Below are positions 13,500 to 26,129 of a stretch of DNA of 64,000 nt, in pieces (within the stretch, counting starts at the first letter, position 1; the number at the start of each line of letters is the position of its first letter). The position numbers and the translations under genes were made by a program. The notes beneath the pieces are model-generated. The model worked only from the letters and a program-made list of their open reading frames with translations, had not been told where the DNA came from and did no database searches. The DNA comes from Campylorhamphus procurvoides (lineage: Eukaryota > Chordata > Aves > Passeriformes > Dendrocolaptidae). The stretch covers positions 397,461-461,460 of the forward strand of contig WBMV01007704.1 of NCBI GenBank assembly GCA_013396655.1. The letters are read 5' to 3'.

Positions 13500-14568
13500 C
13501 CCAAACACTTTGGGAAACCTACTTGTTGAAAGAGTACATTGCTCTGTCAGGAAAGAAATGTTCCACTCCTCCAAAATTGATGACGTTTGACACAGACTTC
13601 AGTGGAGCCGCCATTTTGGTCACCATTCTGAGCAACTTATTTATTAGGCAACATAGGTATCTTTGGAGAGAATTTTTAGAACTGCTTTATTAGCTGTTGT
13701 TGCAACTCTGGATCACGAGCAGCCATTCAACCTCAACCATGAATAGCCAGTATTACTTAAACATTACACATCTTGTATTTTTAACAATGTGTTAGTCAAC
13801 ACATTTCTAATATTTCCCAGCCCAATCAAGTCCTAACTGTAAAAATGTGTTGTCAGTAAAGAACTGGACTGTGTTTACACTACTAGGACCTTAGACATGA
13901 AAGTTCTATATTATCTCATGTGCGCAAGAAAACCTGTCTAGGAACAAGGACCATGAGAAATCAAGAAGTCAGGAGACTGCTTTATTGCACTTACCGTGCC
14001 ATATAATAATACAATAATGAAACACAAACCAGGCTTGGGGGTTTGTTTACTCATAGGTAAGTTCTCATGAAAATACAGGAACAATAAAAATTAATTATCT
14101 TATCAACTATCTGAACAAGTCACGGCAATACTGGAAGAAACCTTTGCAATGTTCAGTTACATGTGCTGCTCATTTTTCTGCTCGCTAATGGTAAACTATT
14201 AGTCAACCCATCCCATGGTAAGTGTAATGTAACAAGGGGGGACAACCAGGGAGGAATTCATCCCATGGTCTGCTAAATTTACACTTTGTGAAATGTAAAC
14301 GTTTCTTATAGAAGGAATTTGCATGGCTCTGAAACAGAGTCCAATTTCTCACTGATGTGGTAGGGGATGCAGACATTGTTGGCCTGATTTTACAGAAATC
14401 TTTGAAAATGGGCCATAAAATAGCTGAGGAAACCCAAGAGGCACCCACACATTTGGAAGCAGATTATAAGACAGCTCTGCAGCTCAGCCACAATCAGCTC
14501 CCGGCTTTCAAAAGACACGGTATCAATTTCACATTTTTTGCTTTCCTAATGGGAATGTGTAAGAGCTG

Positions 14569-14590
14569 AAATAAATAAATAAATAAATAA
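14569..14590. repeat. (ATAA)n tetranucleotide microsatellite
   Basis: About five tandem AAAT/ATAA units without interruption. Confidence 0.9.
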
Positions 14591-15117
14591 CCAGGGCCCA
14601 TGTCCAGGAAGCCTTGACATCTTTCCCATCACGGGAAGGCTGGGAGGCCCCTGCGCTTCCTCCCCTGGCTGTGACATGCCCAGCAAATATTTCCACCACC
14701 CACACTTGATTCATTCTTAACTCTCCTCACCCACTCTTCATTACAGTTGTGCAAAGCATCCATTACAAACCCTGCAGCCATCCAAAACCTACCTTTATAA
14801 CCTCGTCCTGTGTTCCACACACAGCAGGGATTAGGTGGACTTTGGGTGGATGGACTTTTGAGACAATCAACCCCCAGTTTCATGCAAATTTGGGTCCAAG
14901 TTAAGGTGAATGATTTATGGGCTGCATGTTTTGAAAATCACTGAGAGAGTTTCATATCACTTCATCATGCTTCACTGCATAGATCTCAGTCATACTCACA
15001 GAAATCAAAAAAGATATGCATATAGTACACTGCAAAGGGGAATAACAATAGCGGTCAGATCCCAAATGTGCTCCATGCGTTGCAAACAGTTCCTGGCCTG
15101 AAGAACCAGAGCATATT

Positions 15118-15239
15118 AAAAAAAAAAAAAAAACAACAAACCTACAACAAAACCAAACAAACAAAAAATCCAAACAAAAAACAACACCCCACAAAACAAA
15201 CAAAAAAATTAACAAAACCCTCTCAAAAAAAACCCACCA
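15118..15239. repeat. Poly-A plus A/C-rich low-complexity tract
   Basis: A17 (15118-15134) passes into about 105 bases made almost only of A and C (repeated CAAAC, AAACAAAC, CCACAAAAC). A + strand open frame through it is just Lys/Asn/Thr/Pro low complexity and is not a gene. Similar A/C or G/T tracts recur at 23.1, 44.0 and 45.3 kb. Confidence 0.85.
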
Positions 15240-15797
15240 CTTCTTTTTAAATCTTTGACACTTTATTGCTTCAAAGTGTAACTAACTCATAAACATTTTA
15301 TGACATTCCTTCCTTTAGCACATATGCATGCCACTAGTGTTTCAATTAGATAGGAACTTGTGCAAGGAGCTGCTGTAATGATGCTCTCAGGCAGAAAGCA
15401 GAGGCAAACCCAGACTCCAAAATTCACATGGAAAGCAAAATTTTTGGTAGTCAAAATGGGCAATTTTTTGGTAGGTAATACAAGTTTCAATCTGCAAAAT
15501 TTGGATTTGGGCAGCCTGGTTAGCAAAATTAAGCAGTGTGTAGATAAAGAGAAAGTAGATTATGGCAACCATCTTGAATTACATCTTGCTCTTTTGGCTT
15601 TCAGAACTGTGAGGCAATTTGCTTTAAAATCACTAACCAGAATTATAGATACAGAAGGTTTATAAAAAGAGCAATTCAAAGAACAGGATTCAATATAAAA
15701 TGCTCTGTGGCTTCTTAGTCAGACAATCAAAGAAACTAATTCCACATTTTAATTTTTAAAGGAACCCAGGCCATTTGTGGCAGAAGTACCAAGCTTG

Positions 15798-15958
15798 CTA
15801 CTCGATATTTTCACTTGGAGAAAGAGAACTTCCTTGGTTTCTGTTTGTGGCATGAGAACTCTTCATCTGCAAAACAATCTTCTTCTTTTCTGTCATGAGT
15901 GAGTCCATGCAGGAGATTGCAAATACCTCACCAGATCCCAATTGTGGAGTGCTCGTTC
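15798..15958 (-). CDS. Candidate last coding exon, unidentified gene
   Basis: Seen on the minus strand: a splice acceptor with a T-rich tract (GTTTTTGTTTCAACAG, ending at 15959), then a frame open for 52 complete codons, then TAG at 15798-15800. The exon would begin with the last two bases of a split codon. Its peptide is hydrophilic with ordinary composition: a TSTPQLGSGE start, a lysine cluster (MTEKKK), and a Ser/Asn-rich end finishing SPSENIE. I do not recognise the protein. In the absence of other exons it could be a chance open frame. The frame also stays open into the presumed intron for several codons, which weakens the case. If real, the 3' UTR runs leftward from 15797 and upstream exons lie to the right. 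Confidence 0.25.
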
Positions 15959-18684
15959 CTGTTGAAACAAAAACATTAATATGAACGAGAGCCAGAGGGA
16001 TGGGGTTAGGTGTGTGGTTGCTTTTTCATCACGTGACTTCAGTCATCTTTTAAAATCCTGTTATGTGCCCATTTATGCAAATGCCTTCAAGATAAGCAGG
16101 GAAAAGGTTTGAAAAGCTTGTATAAGTGGCTTGAAGTGAAGTTATATTGGACTTAAAGTCATATTAAGAAAAGCACTGAGGCATGAGATTCAGCTGAGCA
16201 GAGTGCGAGCAACAGTGTCTGAACTGATCACAGTGGCATAAGACGCTGCTGGGTCTCAGTCGTCCCAGGTGCCTGAGAGAGGGGAGATCAATCCCAGCCT
16301 CCAGGGATCTGTTTCTTCCCATTATCTGCACAGGGAATGTGAGTGACCAGCTGGTGCTGAGCTCACTGTGTGTCTCCCTCCATGGTAGATGAGGAGAGCT
16401 CCATTCCCCAAGTCTGCTGGGTGCCCTGCAAAGGGCAAAATGTGTTGGATCACAGCAACAAGGACGAACAGCACTGAAGAGGGCAGAGTTTTGTCCTGTG
16501 CTGCTGAAGGCAGAATTCTTCCCTTGGTCAAGAAGTATTAAATGAAAATAGGTTATAAAGTTCAGCATGGAAACCTTAACATTAGATGACAAGATTATCA
16601 GTGGTTCCCTGTGAAGAAATGAGTCACAAAAATAACACATAAGCAGCCATGGATTTCAACATCAGAACCCAAAAGTGTATTAATACCAGTCCTGAATCAC
16701 CATCTTCACCATGTCCATTTGTTACTCCCACTTGCACTTGCTCAGGGCCTGGTTTGGAGAAGTGCTGAGCATTCTCATATCAACATCAACACGCTGGAAA
16801 CTTATACCCAGGGGGAGATAAAATATGGCACATAATGCTTTGGATCACATGTATGGATGGCTGTGAATCAAGGAAACAATTGCTTTAAGATAAATTATGT
16901 GAGACTAGAAAAGTGATAACATAATGCCTGATTTGAGAGCAAAAACCCAACCCCTTTGAACTCATTGCAATAACACTAAAGAGAGGTGCCACTAACAGTG
17001 CTATGCTGAGGAGTCAGTTGGCATTTCCACTGTATAATCTTGACTCTTGGGATTGGTATCCAGCATTTCAATGAGTTGGAACTTTAGTGTGGAAAAAGTA
17101 AATATGTTGCTGAAATTATGGTATTTCTCTTTTCCCTCTCTCTGCATCACAACAAAATAAAACAAAATTTACATTTTATGAACTATTTGCCAAACCTTGC
17201 ATCATAAACACCTTCCTTTTAAAACTAATGGATAATAAAAAGAAAGGCAAATAAGATAAAAAAGTTCAATAATTAAGAGTTGCTCCAACATAGACAGTCT
17301 TTCCTTTCCATAAGTTTTTTCATTTGTTTGTTTGGCTTTGCCAAAAAGTCAGAAATACATTACAAGCTGCATTTAATAAAATGAACAAATAAATGCAGGC
17401 AATTAATAACGAATGCTCCAGTAAATGTATCTGCTCCAAAAAGAGGTGTCATAAAAAATGTCAGAACTGAGATTTACAGCCACTGAAGGCAGCAACAGCA
17501 TTTACATTGCCTCCAGCTGGAGGAGGACTTGGGTCCTAGGAAGTTCACTTCAAAGATGGATATCTTTATATCAGCAATTCTAGGAGCGAGGGTTCCATGT
17601 CCCTCTAGGTGAATGCTAAGGGGAATAAAGGGCCATAAATCCCTGTTTCTGCAATGGTAAGGACTCTGGCCCCAGCTGAAATATAAAGAAATAAAGTAGC
17701 TATATGGGTTTTAAAATCCTACCAAAAAATCTCTGAGTAACCACATCTGCAGTCCTACCACAGGTAAATCTTTCAGGGCTCTTGTTACAACTCTGACTTA
17801 AATAAGCAGTCTGTGGCCTGTTTCAGTGTTTGTTATCAGATTGTTCAAATATTTCACTTACATTTACTAACTAAAGAAGGTCTCAGACTCTGTTTCAGTG
17901 TTATACAGAATCTACCAAATTCACTGTTTATAGTCTACAAGTAGAGATGGAATTATCTAGGAATTTTCAAATAATTTTTATTCAGACTCTAACTTCCAAT
18001 TAACATAAAGATCAACCTGTGAGGGCTTCCTAAAGTTGACTCAGTTCTGGCTTAAAAAACAACCAGTCTTTCAGAATTCTCTAGCTTTTAAAGATAGTGG
18101 CAAGGTATTCTGGTCATGATTTTCAAGACTATAGGTAAACAATTTTCTTAATTCCACTTTCTCTCTTGCATGTTTTATTCCAATTTTTGTTACTTGAGAT
18201 GGTTACAACTGTGTACAGCCTTGAACGGGACTGAATACACAGTTGCCCACTTTTGAACCTCTACTAAATCATGTTTCCTGTCTCATGAAATAGGAGAATT
18301 CCTTGTTCGTGTTCCCAGGTCTTTCCAGCAAACCTGGGGCTGAAATGCCCCTCTCCAGGGTCCTCCTGGAGCTGAGCCCCACAGACCCTGCAGACTGCCC
18401 ACCTTACTCCAGTCTGCTTCTGATCTCCCTCTCTGCTGCTCAGTCTGCTCTGTCTCTTTTGCACATGCATCCCTGCCCAAAGTAAACTCCACAGGGCTCC
18501 CCACCCAGATCTTTAGAATTCCTGGGCAACGTTACATATGCCTTTGTTTTGGGCAGAAACGTGTGCTGAACTGTCTCCTCCAGCTCCAAAGAGAAGGGTG
18601 GTGGTTAAACCTACCACCTTCAGCAAGACTTAACCCAGCCTGTAACGAAAGCCTCAGCAAAGGTGTAACCATTTCACAACCCTC

Positions 18685-18700
18685 TGTGTGTGTGTGTGTG
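18685..18700. repeat. (TG)8 microsatellite
   Basis: Eight uninterrupted TG units. Confidence 0.9.
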
Positions 18701-20467
18701 GTATGTGGAAAGGAATTTGCAGAGAAATGGCCATCCTTTCCCACATGTCCAGCCAGAGAGGAGCAACAACGAGGCCCAGGGCTCAGGCAGTTCCATTCAT
18801 TTGAGGGCTATGTGTAGGAAAATGTTTAGTTCTCAGTGTTTATTTCATTTGGGAGGAGAGATGCTGGTGCCCTTTTGGTCTCTCCATCAGGCATCGAGGG
18901 ACTAGACAGATGTACAGGCTTTTTAATTCTGAGCTGACCTGATCTGAGCACCGGTTTGGGAAGCCACAGATGCCACACGTGGTGTGAAGTTTGGTCAGTC
19001 AATGGGTCTTCTGGGCTGCACCTTGTCCAACTCGCAAGCCAACCTGTGTTATCAAACCTCTGCTGTCGTGAGACTGTGGGATTCAGGGGGGTTGAATCAC
19101 CCTGGGGGTGGTCTCTTGACTGATGCTTTGCCACAAAAACCTCAGTAATCCATAAAGCACTGCTTATGGAACTTGTGCCTGTCACATCTGTCAGTCCAAA
19201 TAATTCTAACATGAAAGTTCTCCATAAGACAGTGCTTCTTTTACCCTGAGAGGACTCATCCCTAGGATGCTCAGTTTTCCCTTGGCAGCAGCAGGAGTTC
19301 TCTAAAGCAGTGTAGTGGCCACTGACAAAGGAATGGGCAGGAGGTGTTTCATAAGTTGGCATCTTCTTAAAGACAGCATTTGTTGTTAGGGTGAGTTATC
19401 ACACATAGCCAACCTTAGTCCCGTCTAAATGAAGGTTCTGTTTATGGCATATCAAGGTCAGGACTGTAAATCCTGGAACAAACCCCCAGACATAATGAAA
19501 AGGAATAATGCCAATTATATTTTCCAGTCATTTTTAGTACCTGAAATGCAGTCTCTGTGCTCCTTGGACTTCTCATAGGTGAGTACTGATGGTATCTTTG
19601 TGAGCTCATAGAAACCTGCTTATTATTACAGGTCCTTTGTTTTTACCACTTGCTTGAAACACATACCAGTATTAAAGATTGTATATGGCATAACAAATGA
19701 GGGAATTCTGTTTTTCAGTGACATGTACAGCAGAGCTTTAGATGTATTTCCAGAGAAATTTCACACCTTTATTTACCCTTTATAGAAAATTTCACTTCAC
19801 TATTTTCGTGCTCTTTTGTGGTCAATCCCTAGCAGTCATTCCCAATTCACCAATGGGAATTTCACAGGAATGGAGTTTTCTCTATATGTCACAGAAAATT
19901 TCGAAAACCAGAAAGTCTTTAATCTTTACCACATAACTTTGCAACAGAAAATCGATTCTAACAGATAAACTACTTCCATCAAGTAGAGACAACAAAAAAA
20001 AATGTGGTACAGAAGTAGCACATGATCTAATTCCTTACCGGAAATTATATGCAAACCTTCCTCTTAAAGAGATAATGCCTTCATATTAAATGGAATACTT
20101 GAATTGATTTTTTTTAACAACTAAGTTTAAAAATATCTAAAAGTTTAATGACAAGAAAAAGAAAAAAAAAAGCTGTGGCTTTAGTACAGTTAACTGGACT
20201 ATGTGTATTCTATCAGCCAATTACTGTAGTTAAGCCAGTGGTGTTTAACTAGCAGAGACTGTGCATAGTTAAAGTGTTGGCTGTGTGACAGAACATGCAT
20301 AAAGCACAGCAAATAGTAATACTATGTGCAGAAATGTTTCATTCTCTCAGTTACAGAGGTTTATCAAGCCCAGGATATAATCTTGGGCTGAAAAAAAATT
20401 ATAAAGAAACTTCACAGGTAGAGAACATTTTCCTGACAGGATTCCAAGTCGTATTAATAAACTTGGA

Positions 20468-20481
20468 TTTTTTTTTTTTTT
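20468..20481. repeat. Poly-T tract (14 T)
   Basis: T14 homopolymer in AT-rich non-coding DNA. Confidence 0.9.
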
Positions 20482-20860
20482 ACTTTCCACTGAAGTTGTA
20501 GGGGAAAAATAACAGAGAGTTGTTTTTTCCCCTCATTATTTGGTGGTCCTTCCTTGAAACTTTCCAAACCAGAGCCATTTCTCACATCTGGTTGGAATGC
20601 AGATCTTTAAGACATTTAAGTAATTCAAATCAGATGTAAAAATCTAAGCTACACTATATGAAATTCAAGAATATAGTTACAGGGTTAGAAAAGTCTGCAA
20701 TATGGCACCTCTTTTAATCAATAACAACCTCAGTTTTATTTTTCCTGTAAATACAAGACTATAATTAAGAATTATCTACTGCATTAATTATTCCAATACC
20801 CAGTATAGCAAGTTACCAGATTAGTGACACTTTGCATTTATAATATTATTAACAATTTTT

Positions 20861-21200
20861 CCCTCTGTTCTAGATGGAGTCCACAGCAATGTGGTCTGAA
20901 TTAGATTATGGTTCCAATGGAAAAGATTGAAGATCACTAATATCAATAAGTACTTCCTTATCTCTGCCATTTGGAACTGCTTGTATTGACTTTCGCTGCA
21001 TTCCAGCAGTTCTGCTCGTACCAGAACGGCAGTCGTTAATTTCCATTAACTAAGTCACCACTACGCATAATTTAAATTATTTCCAATAGATGTTCAATTA
21101 ATGCCTGTTATCTGCATTTAATTTCCATTGATTCCCAAAAGCTAGCATCGAGCTTAATTGCTGCCATAAGAAACGCAGTTTCCCACAGGTGTCATTGGGG
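20861..21200. promoter_or_regulatory. Candidate conserved non-coding element (enhancer-like)
   Basis: The block is rich in homeodomain-type TAAT/ATTA cores. The 12-mer TTAATTTCCATT occurs twice, at 21036-21047 and 21118-21129, and CAATTAATG and CTTAATTG cores lie nearby. GTTCTG and CAGAAC form a short inverted pair around 21010-21027. Several CpGs survive (about five in 21000-21070) in a desert where CpG is otherwise rare. Dense TAAT cores and retained CpGs are features of developmental enhancers; that this is one is inference. No conservation data were available. Confidence 0.3.
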
Positions 21201-24200
21201 CCAATTTCCCTCTGACTGCCAAGCAGTAGGGAGCAGTGCTACACCAGAGAGGGACGCAAATCAATGGCTAAAAATCCCAACAGCTGCAGCTGGGGTTCAC
21301 CAGAAAACACTCTTTACCTCAGCAGCAAAGGCATGCTCTTCTAGGGCACCATTTCAGCTGACAAGAAAATATTTTAGGGGTTTCCTTAGCACGTGAAAAT
21401 AAAAGTGAGCTACAACAGGCTGCCAAAAGTAACTCAGTATTCTGGCTTGTTCCACTTCAGTAAAAAAATGTCAGCTGGTAAAACTTGTTTAATCCTTTTT
21501 TGGTCCTTATTAGAATTTCATCAATGCACATATCCTGGCTCACCAAGGAAAAAAAAATCCAACCCCTTATTTGTAGGATTGTTTCAGGTATTTTTGGATA
21601 CTGTAGGTTCTCAGCAACACTTTAAACTCGTTGAGATTACATCACCATTTTAACATATTTTGTGGAATTTTACATACAAGTCAGTTACATTTCAACTCTC
21701 AGAAACTGACAGTTCGTGAAAACGAAACATCTGCCTAACAGTGATGAGCTTGACTAATGTTCCTTTTGAAGAGAAAAGCAAAAGAATCATCTTGCTGAAA
21801 ATGAAATGTTACTGCATTTTAAAAATGACATTTTTAATTTTGCATTGCAAAATATTTTCCCCTATTTTCCATACTATTTCAAGTTGACATCTAAATTAAA
21901 CATTTTGCTTTTATTCAAACAAATCACTTGACTGACCAACAATTATTGTATTCATAATCATGCTTTGTAATAGCTTTCTGGATTGTTTTATTGCTTTCAT
22001 TATGAGTGGAAATAAAACTCAACCATAAGACATTCCCTGAGAAGGAAAAATCTAGATCTCATGGGGCTTTGGTTGGAGCATATTTTCATTAGCTTCGCTT
22101 TCTGAAGATGTTCAGTACATTATCCAGAAAGTCCCCCCAAGCTAGTCCTGGACAAAAGTTGCCACACATCCCACATTGTAGTATGGTCAGACCTCATGTC
22201 CATTATGAAATGACAGCAGGATATGGCTTTTCCTAGAGTTTTTTTACAGCCTGTTGTTCTTTAACAGTTCTGCATTCACACAGCAAATGTTCATTGTCAT
22301 TTGGGGCTACAGAGGCATAAATTACCACTGGACCTGAGACTCCCAAGATCAGAGAACAGTTGTGTGGCTATTCCTTCATCTGCACTAGCCAAGGCATTGT
22401 ACAGAAGGTTGGGCTCTGCCCAGGCTTAGAGCTCAGGGTGACAAATCTTGGGAAATAGTAACCGACTTTGCACCTGAAAGAAAACTGACACCCCCGAGAA
22501 ACAGCCCCGGACAGGGCTGAGCCTCCCAGGCAGCCCTGACATGCAAACCTGCAAGACAAGGAGGTGATGCCCTCAGCCTGCAGAGGGCTGATCCTCTCAG
22601 AGGCTGGGATAAGGAACTTAACACAGGACACCATTTGCAGGGAACAGAAAGAAGGCATTTTATTGGGCTTAGAGAACTTATCTCCAGAAACCTTAGATGT
22701 TAACTATTTCCACAGACACATGCCTCCGTGGTGATAGATACTATCTGCACTTCCTTTGGGTTGCTTCCCTTTCATGACAACATTGCCTCTGCCTAAGTCT
22801 TCCCAGCCAACCCGCACTCCAGATCCAGCCCGTGAAAGGTGATGCCTGGGACATCAGCGCTCACACCGACTCTCTAATCTCCCAAATATTCCCGAACACA
22901 ATCAGCAGGGGGTCTGACAGACTCAGAACAGAGATGTTCACCATTTCACCCCAGGATCCCTCAGGGAGAAACGAACAGAGGCACTTCTTAGCAGCTGCAT
23001 TTAAACCAAGCACAGGTTGCCAATGTGCCACCGCTATTTCATGCAAATCATATGTAATAATCAGAGAACATAAAGGAAGTAAAGATTTATTTATTTCTAA
23101 TTCTTCTAGGGCCTTTCTTATTTTTGTGTTGGGGGGGGAGTTGTTTTGGGTTGGGGTTTTTTGGGTTTTTGTTTTTGGGTTTTTTTTGTGTAGAATAGAA
23201 GTAGTCTGACCCCATAGCCATGTTTCCACCTACATTTCTCAGTGGAACCCTCTTCATAGTCTTGAATCCCAACCTGCTTCCTTGTAGGACTAAGATTAAG
23301 AGTTCCACATTCTTCACAAGCAACAAAAGATAAGATTTCGGTCCCTTTTTCTCTGACACTACAGCATTTGTCCTTATATAGAAAAGTGTAGGGAAGAGCA
23401 TATAACAGAGGTGCAGAACAAAATGAAATGAAAATATGGTAAATATTAAGCTCCAAATTTATGATGGTATAACATACATAGTTTCTCCTACTAGTGCTTG
23501 CACCCCTCGATCCCATTTTCCCAGATAATTTAACTTTGGAATCACAGACTATGATCAATGTTTTGTTACACAGCACTAGATAAGGTCGTACGTGCTTTTC
23601 CCTTAGCTCTCTTTCCAGAGTTTCTCAGGTCCTCTGGATATTCGGGAAATATTTCGCTCTGCAACCACCAGAGATTTTAACCTCAACAATTTTACCTTTG
23701 GTTATAAAATCTGAAGTTTTCTAGGCTCTGCAACCTGGAAGCAAAGACCGAGCACTTGTTAAGCGCTGTGACTGGCTCAGGAGCAGTTGCCAGCTCCTGA
23801 CACGGCTTTCTTTCACATTTAAATTACCCTGGAAGCCCTGCCCAGCGAGGCAGGTGCTTTCAGGAGATAAGGAGCAGCACGAAAAGCTTGGGAACTTATC
23901 CCATTGTACAATAAACTTGACATCTAATCTAGCACTTTGGGTTTGTAATACACCCAGTAGAGTTAAACTAATCAGCCACTGCAGTCTCTGCCTCCCTCCC
24001 AACACTTTTCCTTGGTATTCTGGGGCAGCCCCACTTTCCTGCAGCTAAAGATGCTCCATCTACATGTTTTCCAGCTTTGCACATGCAGACATTCACTCAA
24101 GCCCTGGGCAATGAACTCAGGTGACAGTGGCATGGAGTATTCCTGTCCCAGCTGGATTCCTTCAACAAGGAAATGCCTGGCACTGTTCTTGCAAGGATTT

Positions 24201-26129
24201 GGTCCTTGGCATGACCAATGGGCTTTATCAAAAGTCAGGTGCCTTTGGCCACATGCAGGACTTCAAAACTTGGGGACTTCAAAGCTGAGAAAAATGGTCA
24301 TTTGATGTTTAGGTCCCTTTGGAAGTAGGCATTAGTTGAGCAAAGGTTTGCAGAATTTGGTTTTAGTTTACAGGAATAGTACTTGAATTTGACTTCTGCA
24401 ACAATTTATATTCATAAATTGGTTTTCTAACCTAGCCCTTAGTGATTAAGAATGAGTGGCAGAGATTAAAATAACCACCTTGGATAATTCTCTAAATTCC
24501 TAAATTAAAAGCACTCCTCTGAGATACGTAAATGGCTTGCCTGTTTTGCATAGACCAGAAAATCAGGACCAAAGTCTAAGCAAAAATGACATATCAAAAC
24601 ACCAGCTGAAACAGAAGGTTCCAGCTGTTTCAAATGCCACTAAACCACAATGATTATTGCTAACATAAATAAAGCAAAATCTTAATCCAGTTTTATCAAG
24701 GAGTTACCAACCCCATATCTCTTTCCTTCTAGTAGTTTTATGAGAATTTATTTTCCTAAGCAAGGAGAAGGATGGTATATTAGGGACCACTTTCTCTTGT
24801 ACTGTTAGAAAACCCCAAACAGCTCCAAATGCATCCAACAAACAACTGAACTTGGTCAATTCACATAGAGTAGAAAAGAAAGCTGTCAAGCCAACATCTA
24901 AATTATGTTCTTGCTAAGTGGCTTGACTCGTGGTGGGTTTTTTTATTGGACAATGTCACTTCCTTGTGACCACCACAAATGATAACAGTTGCAAGAGCTA
25001 AACCAAAGGAATGGCTGGAATTTTTGAAAAATCTTTACAGCTTCAGCTCAGGCTGACATTTTGTACTTTAAAAGCTATCTTTAGGCAACTAAATAGGTGA
25101 CAGAGCACTCCAGAAGCTGGCAAGACAAAGAAAAAAAATATCAAAGCCTGGACATGCCAAGCCATTGCTACACTCCATGACTGTGGTGAAGGGTTTGTGT
25201 TGTTTCATTTGCAGGCTTGTGGCTCCCTTCATTCCAGTAACAAAAATGCCAATAGCATTTCTAAATTAAACCCAGCATCTTGTGCCTTCTATTTAGGGCA
25301 GATTTTCTCTGCCCCACCACATCTCCAAGCACAATACCAGTTCTCTCATACCATCTGTGTAAACTTCCCTCACCATTTGGGACACCAAAAGTCCCTTTTT
25401 TCCACTGCTGGGATCCTCCACTCAAGGAGAAAATTTTCAAGATGAGTTCAGTGCATAATTTTTTTTTGTTAACCAAATTAAACTGATCACACAAAGTCAC
25501 CTTTTCTTTTTTTCTCAATTCCCACCATGATAGTCCCCAAAATGTTCTCTGAGAACACTAATCCTGGCTTTTTACAATACATCATGGGGGGCAGGAAGAG
25601 CACTGAAGTTTGATGCTGTTTTAAGTGTTAATGCAATTCCTTGGCTTTCCAAAAGACTCATTACTAATGACTAAAGGAAAATATTTCTAAGGACACCAAA
25701 AAGAATGCCTGCAGCAGGACATAGCAGAGGGAAGCCTGAGCTATCTGGAAACTCCTTCACTCTCACTAGAGCAATGGAACCACAGAGCAGGGCCGTTCCC
25801 ACCCAGCAGTGTACTGCCTGTGTGAAAATGATCTGCTTTTGGGATCCAGTGTTGTATCTCTCCATGGCAGTTAATGAACAGTGTTTTGAGTCACAGTAAC
25901 TTTCACCAGGGTTTGTGCTTCTACACCTTTGAGGAGATTTTAATCTCTTGCCTCTAGTTGTTTATCCTGGCATTTCTCTGTAAAGTTTGTACCGCTACAG
26001 TAGCTACCAGGAACTCCTGGGAACTGGCATGGGGATAAAGTTAATAGGCTGCAGAGAGTAGAAAATGCAAAAATTATTTTTTTGTTGGACTTGCAGAGGA
26101 ATTTGGGATTACAAGTTTATACTTGAGAA
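21201..26129. other. Gene-free stretch
   Basis: No supported coding region. Open frames near 22.4-23.6 kb are short or run through the G/T tract at 23125-23190. There is a small palindrome at 24402-24421 (CAATTTAT and ATAAATTG around ATTC). I see no retroelement copies. Confidence 0.5.
23125..23190. repeat. G/T-rich low-complexity tract, possible G-quadruplex
   Basis: G8 is followed by GGG, GGGG, GGG and GGG runs separated by T-rich spacers, and the tract ends in poly-T. There are at least four runs of three or more G on the + strand, though one spacer is 11 bases, so any quadruplex would have long loops. The open frames through it are low complexity (Lys/Asn/Pro on the minus strand). Confidence 0.8.

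Larger units (their letters stand above)
12823..15117. other. Gene-free stretch
   Basis: AT-rich non-coding DNA with a poly-A run (13484-13499) and an ATAA microsatellite (14569-14590). The longest open frames are about 60-90 codons and not recognisable. Around 14383-14450 the text (CCTGATTTTACAG and following) faintly resembles old amniote repeats, but too weakly to call. Confidence 0.5.
15959..20860. other. Gene-free stretch
   Basis: No supported gene. The block contains a minus-strand open frame at 18826-19362 (ATG start, 178 codons, no recognisable domain) and GT-repeat DNA at 18685-18700. A slightly GC-richer patch at about 18330-18790 has few CpGs. I see no CR1 or MIR copies. Confidence 0.5.

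Noticed and set aside
15068..15250. Lys/Asn/Thr-rich frame
   Set aside because: It is a translation of the A/C-rich low-complexity tract.
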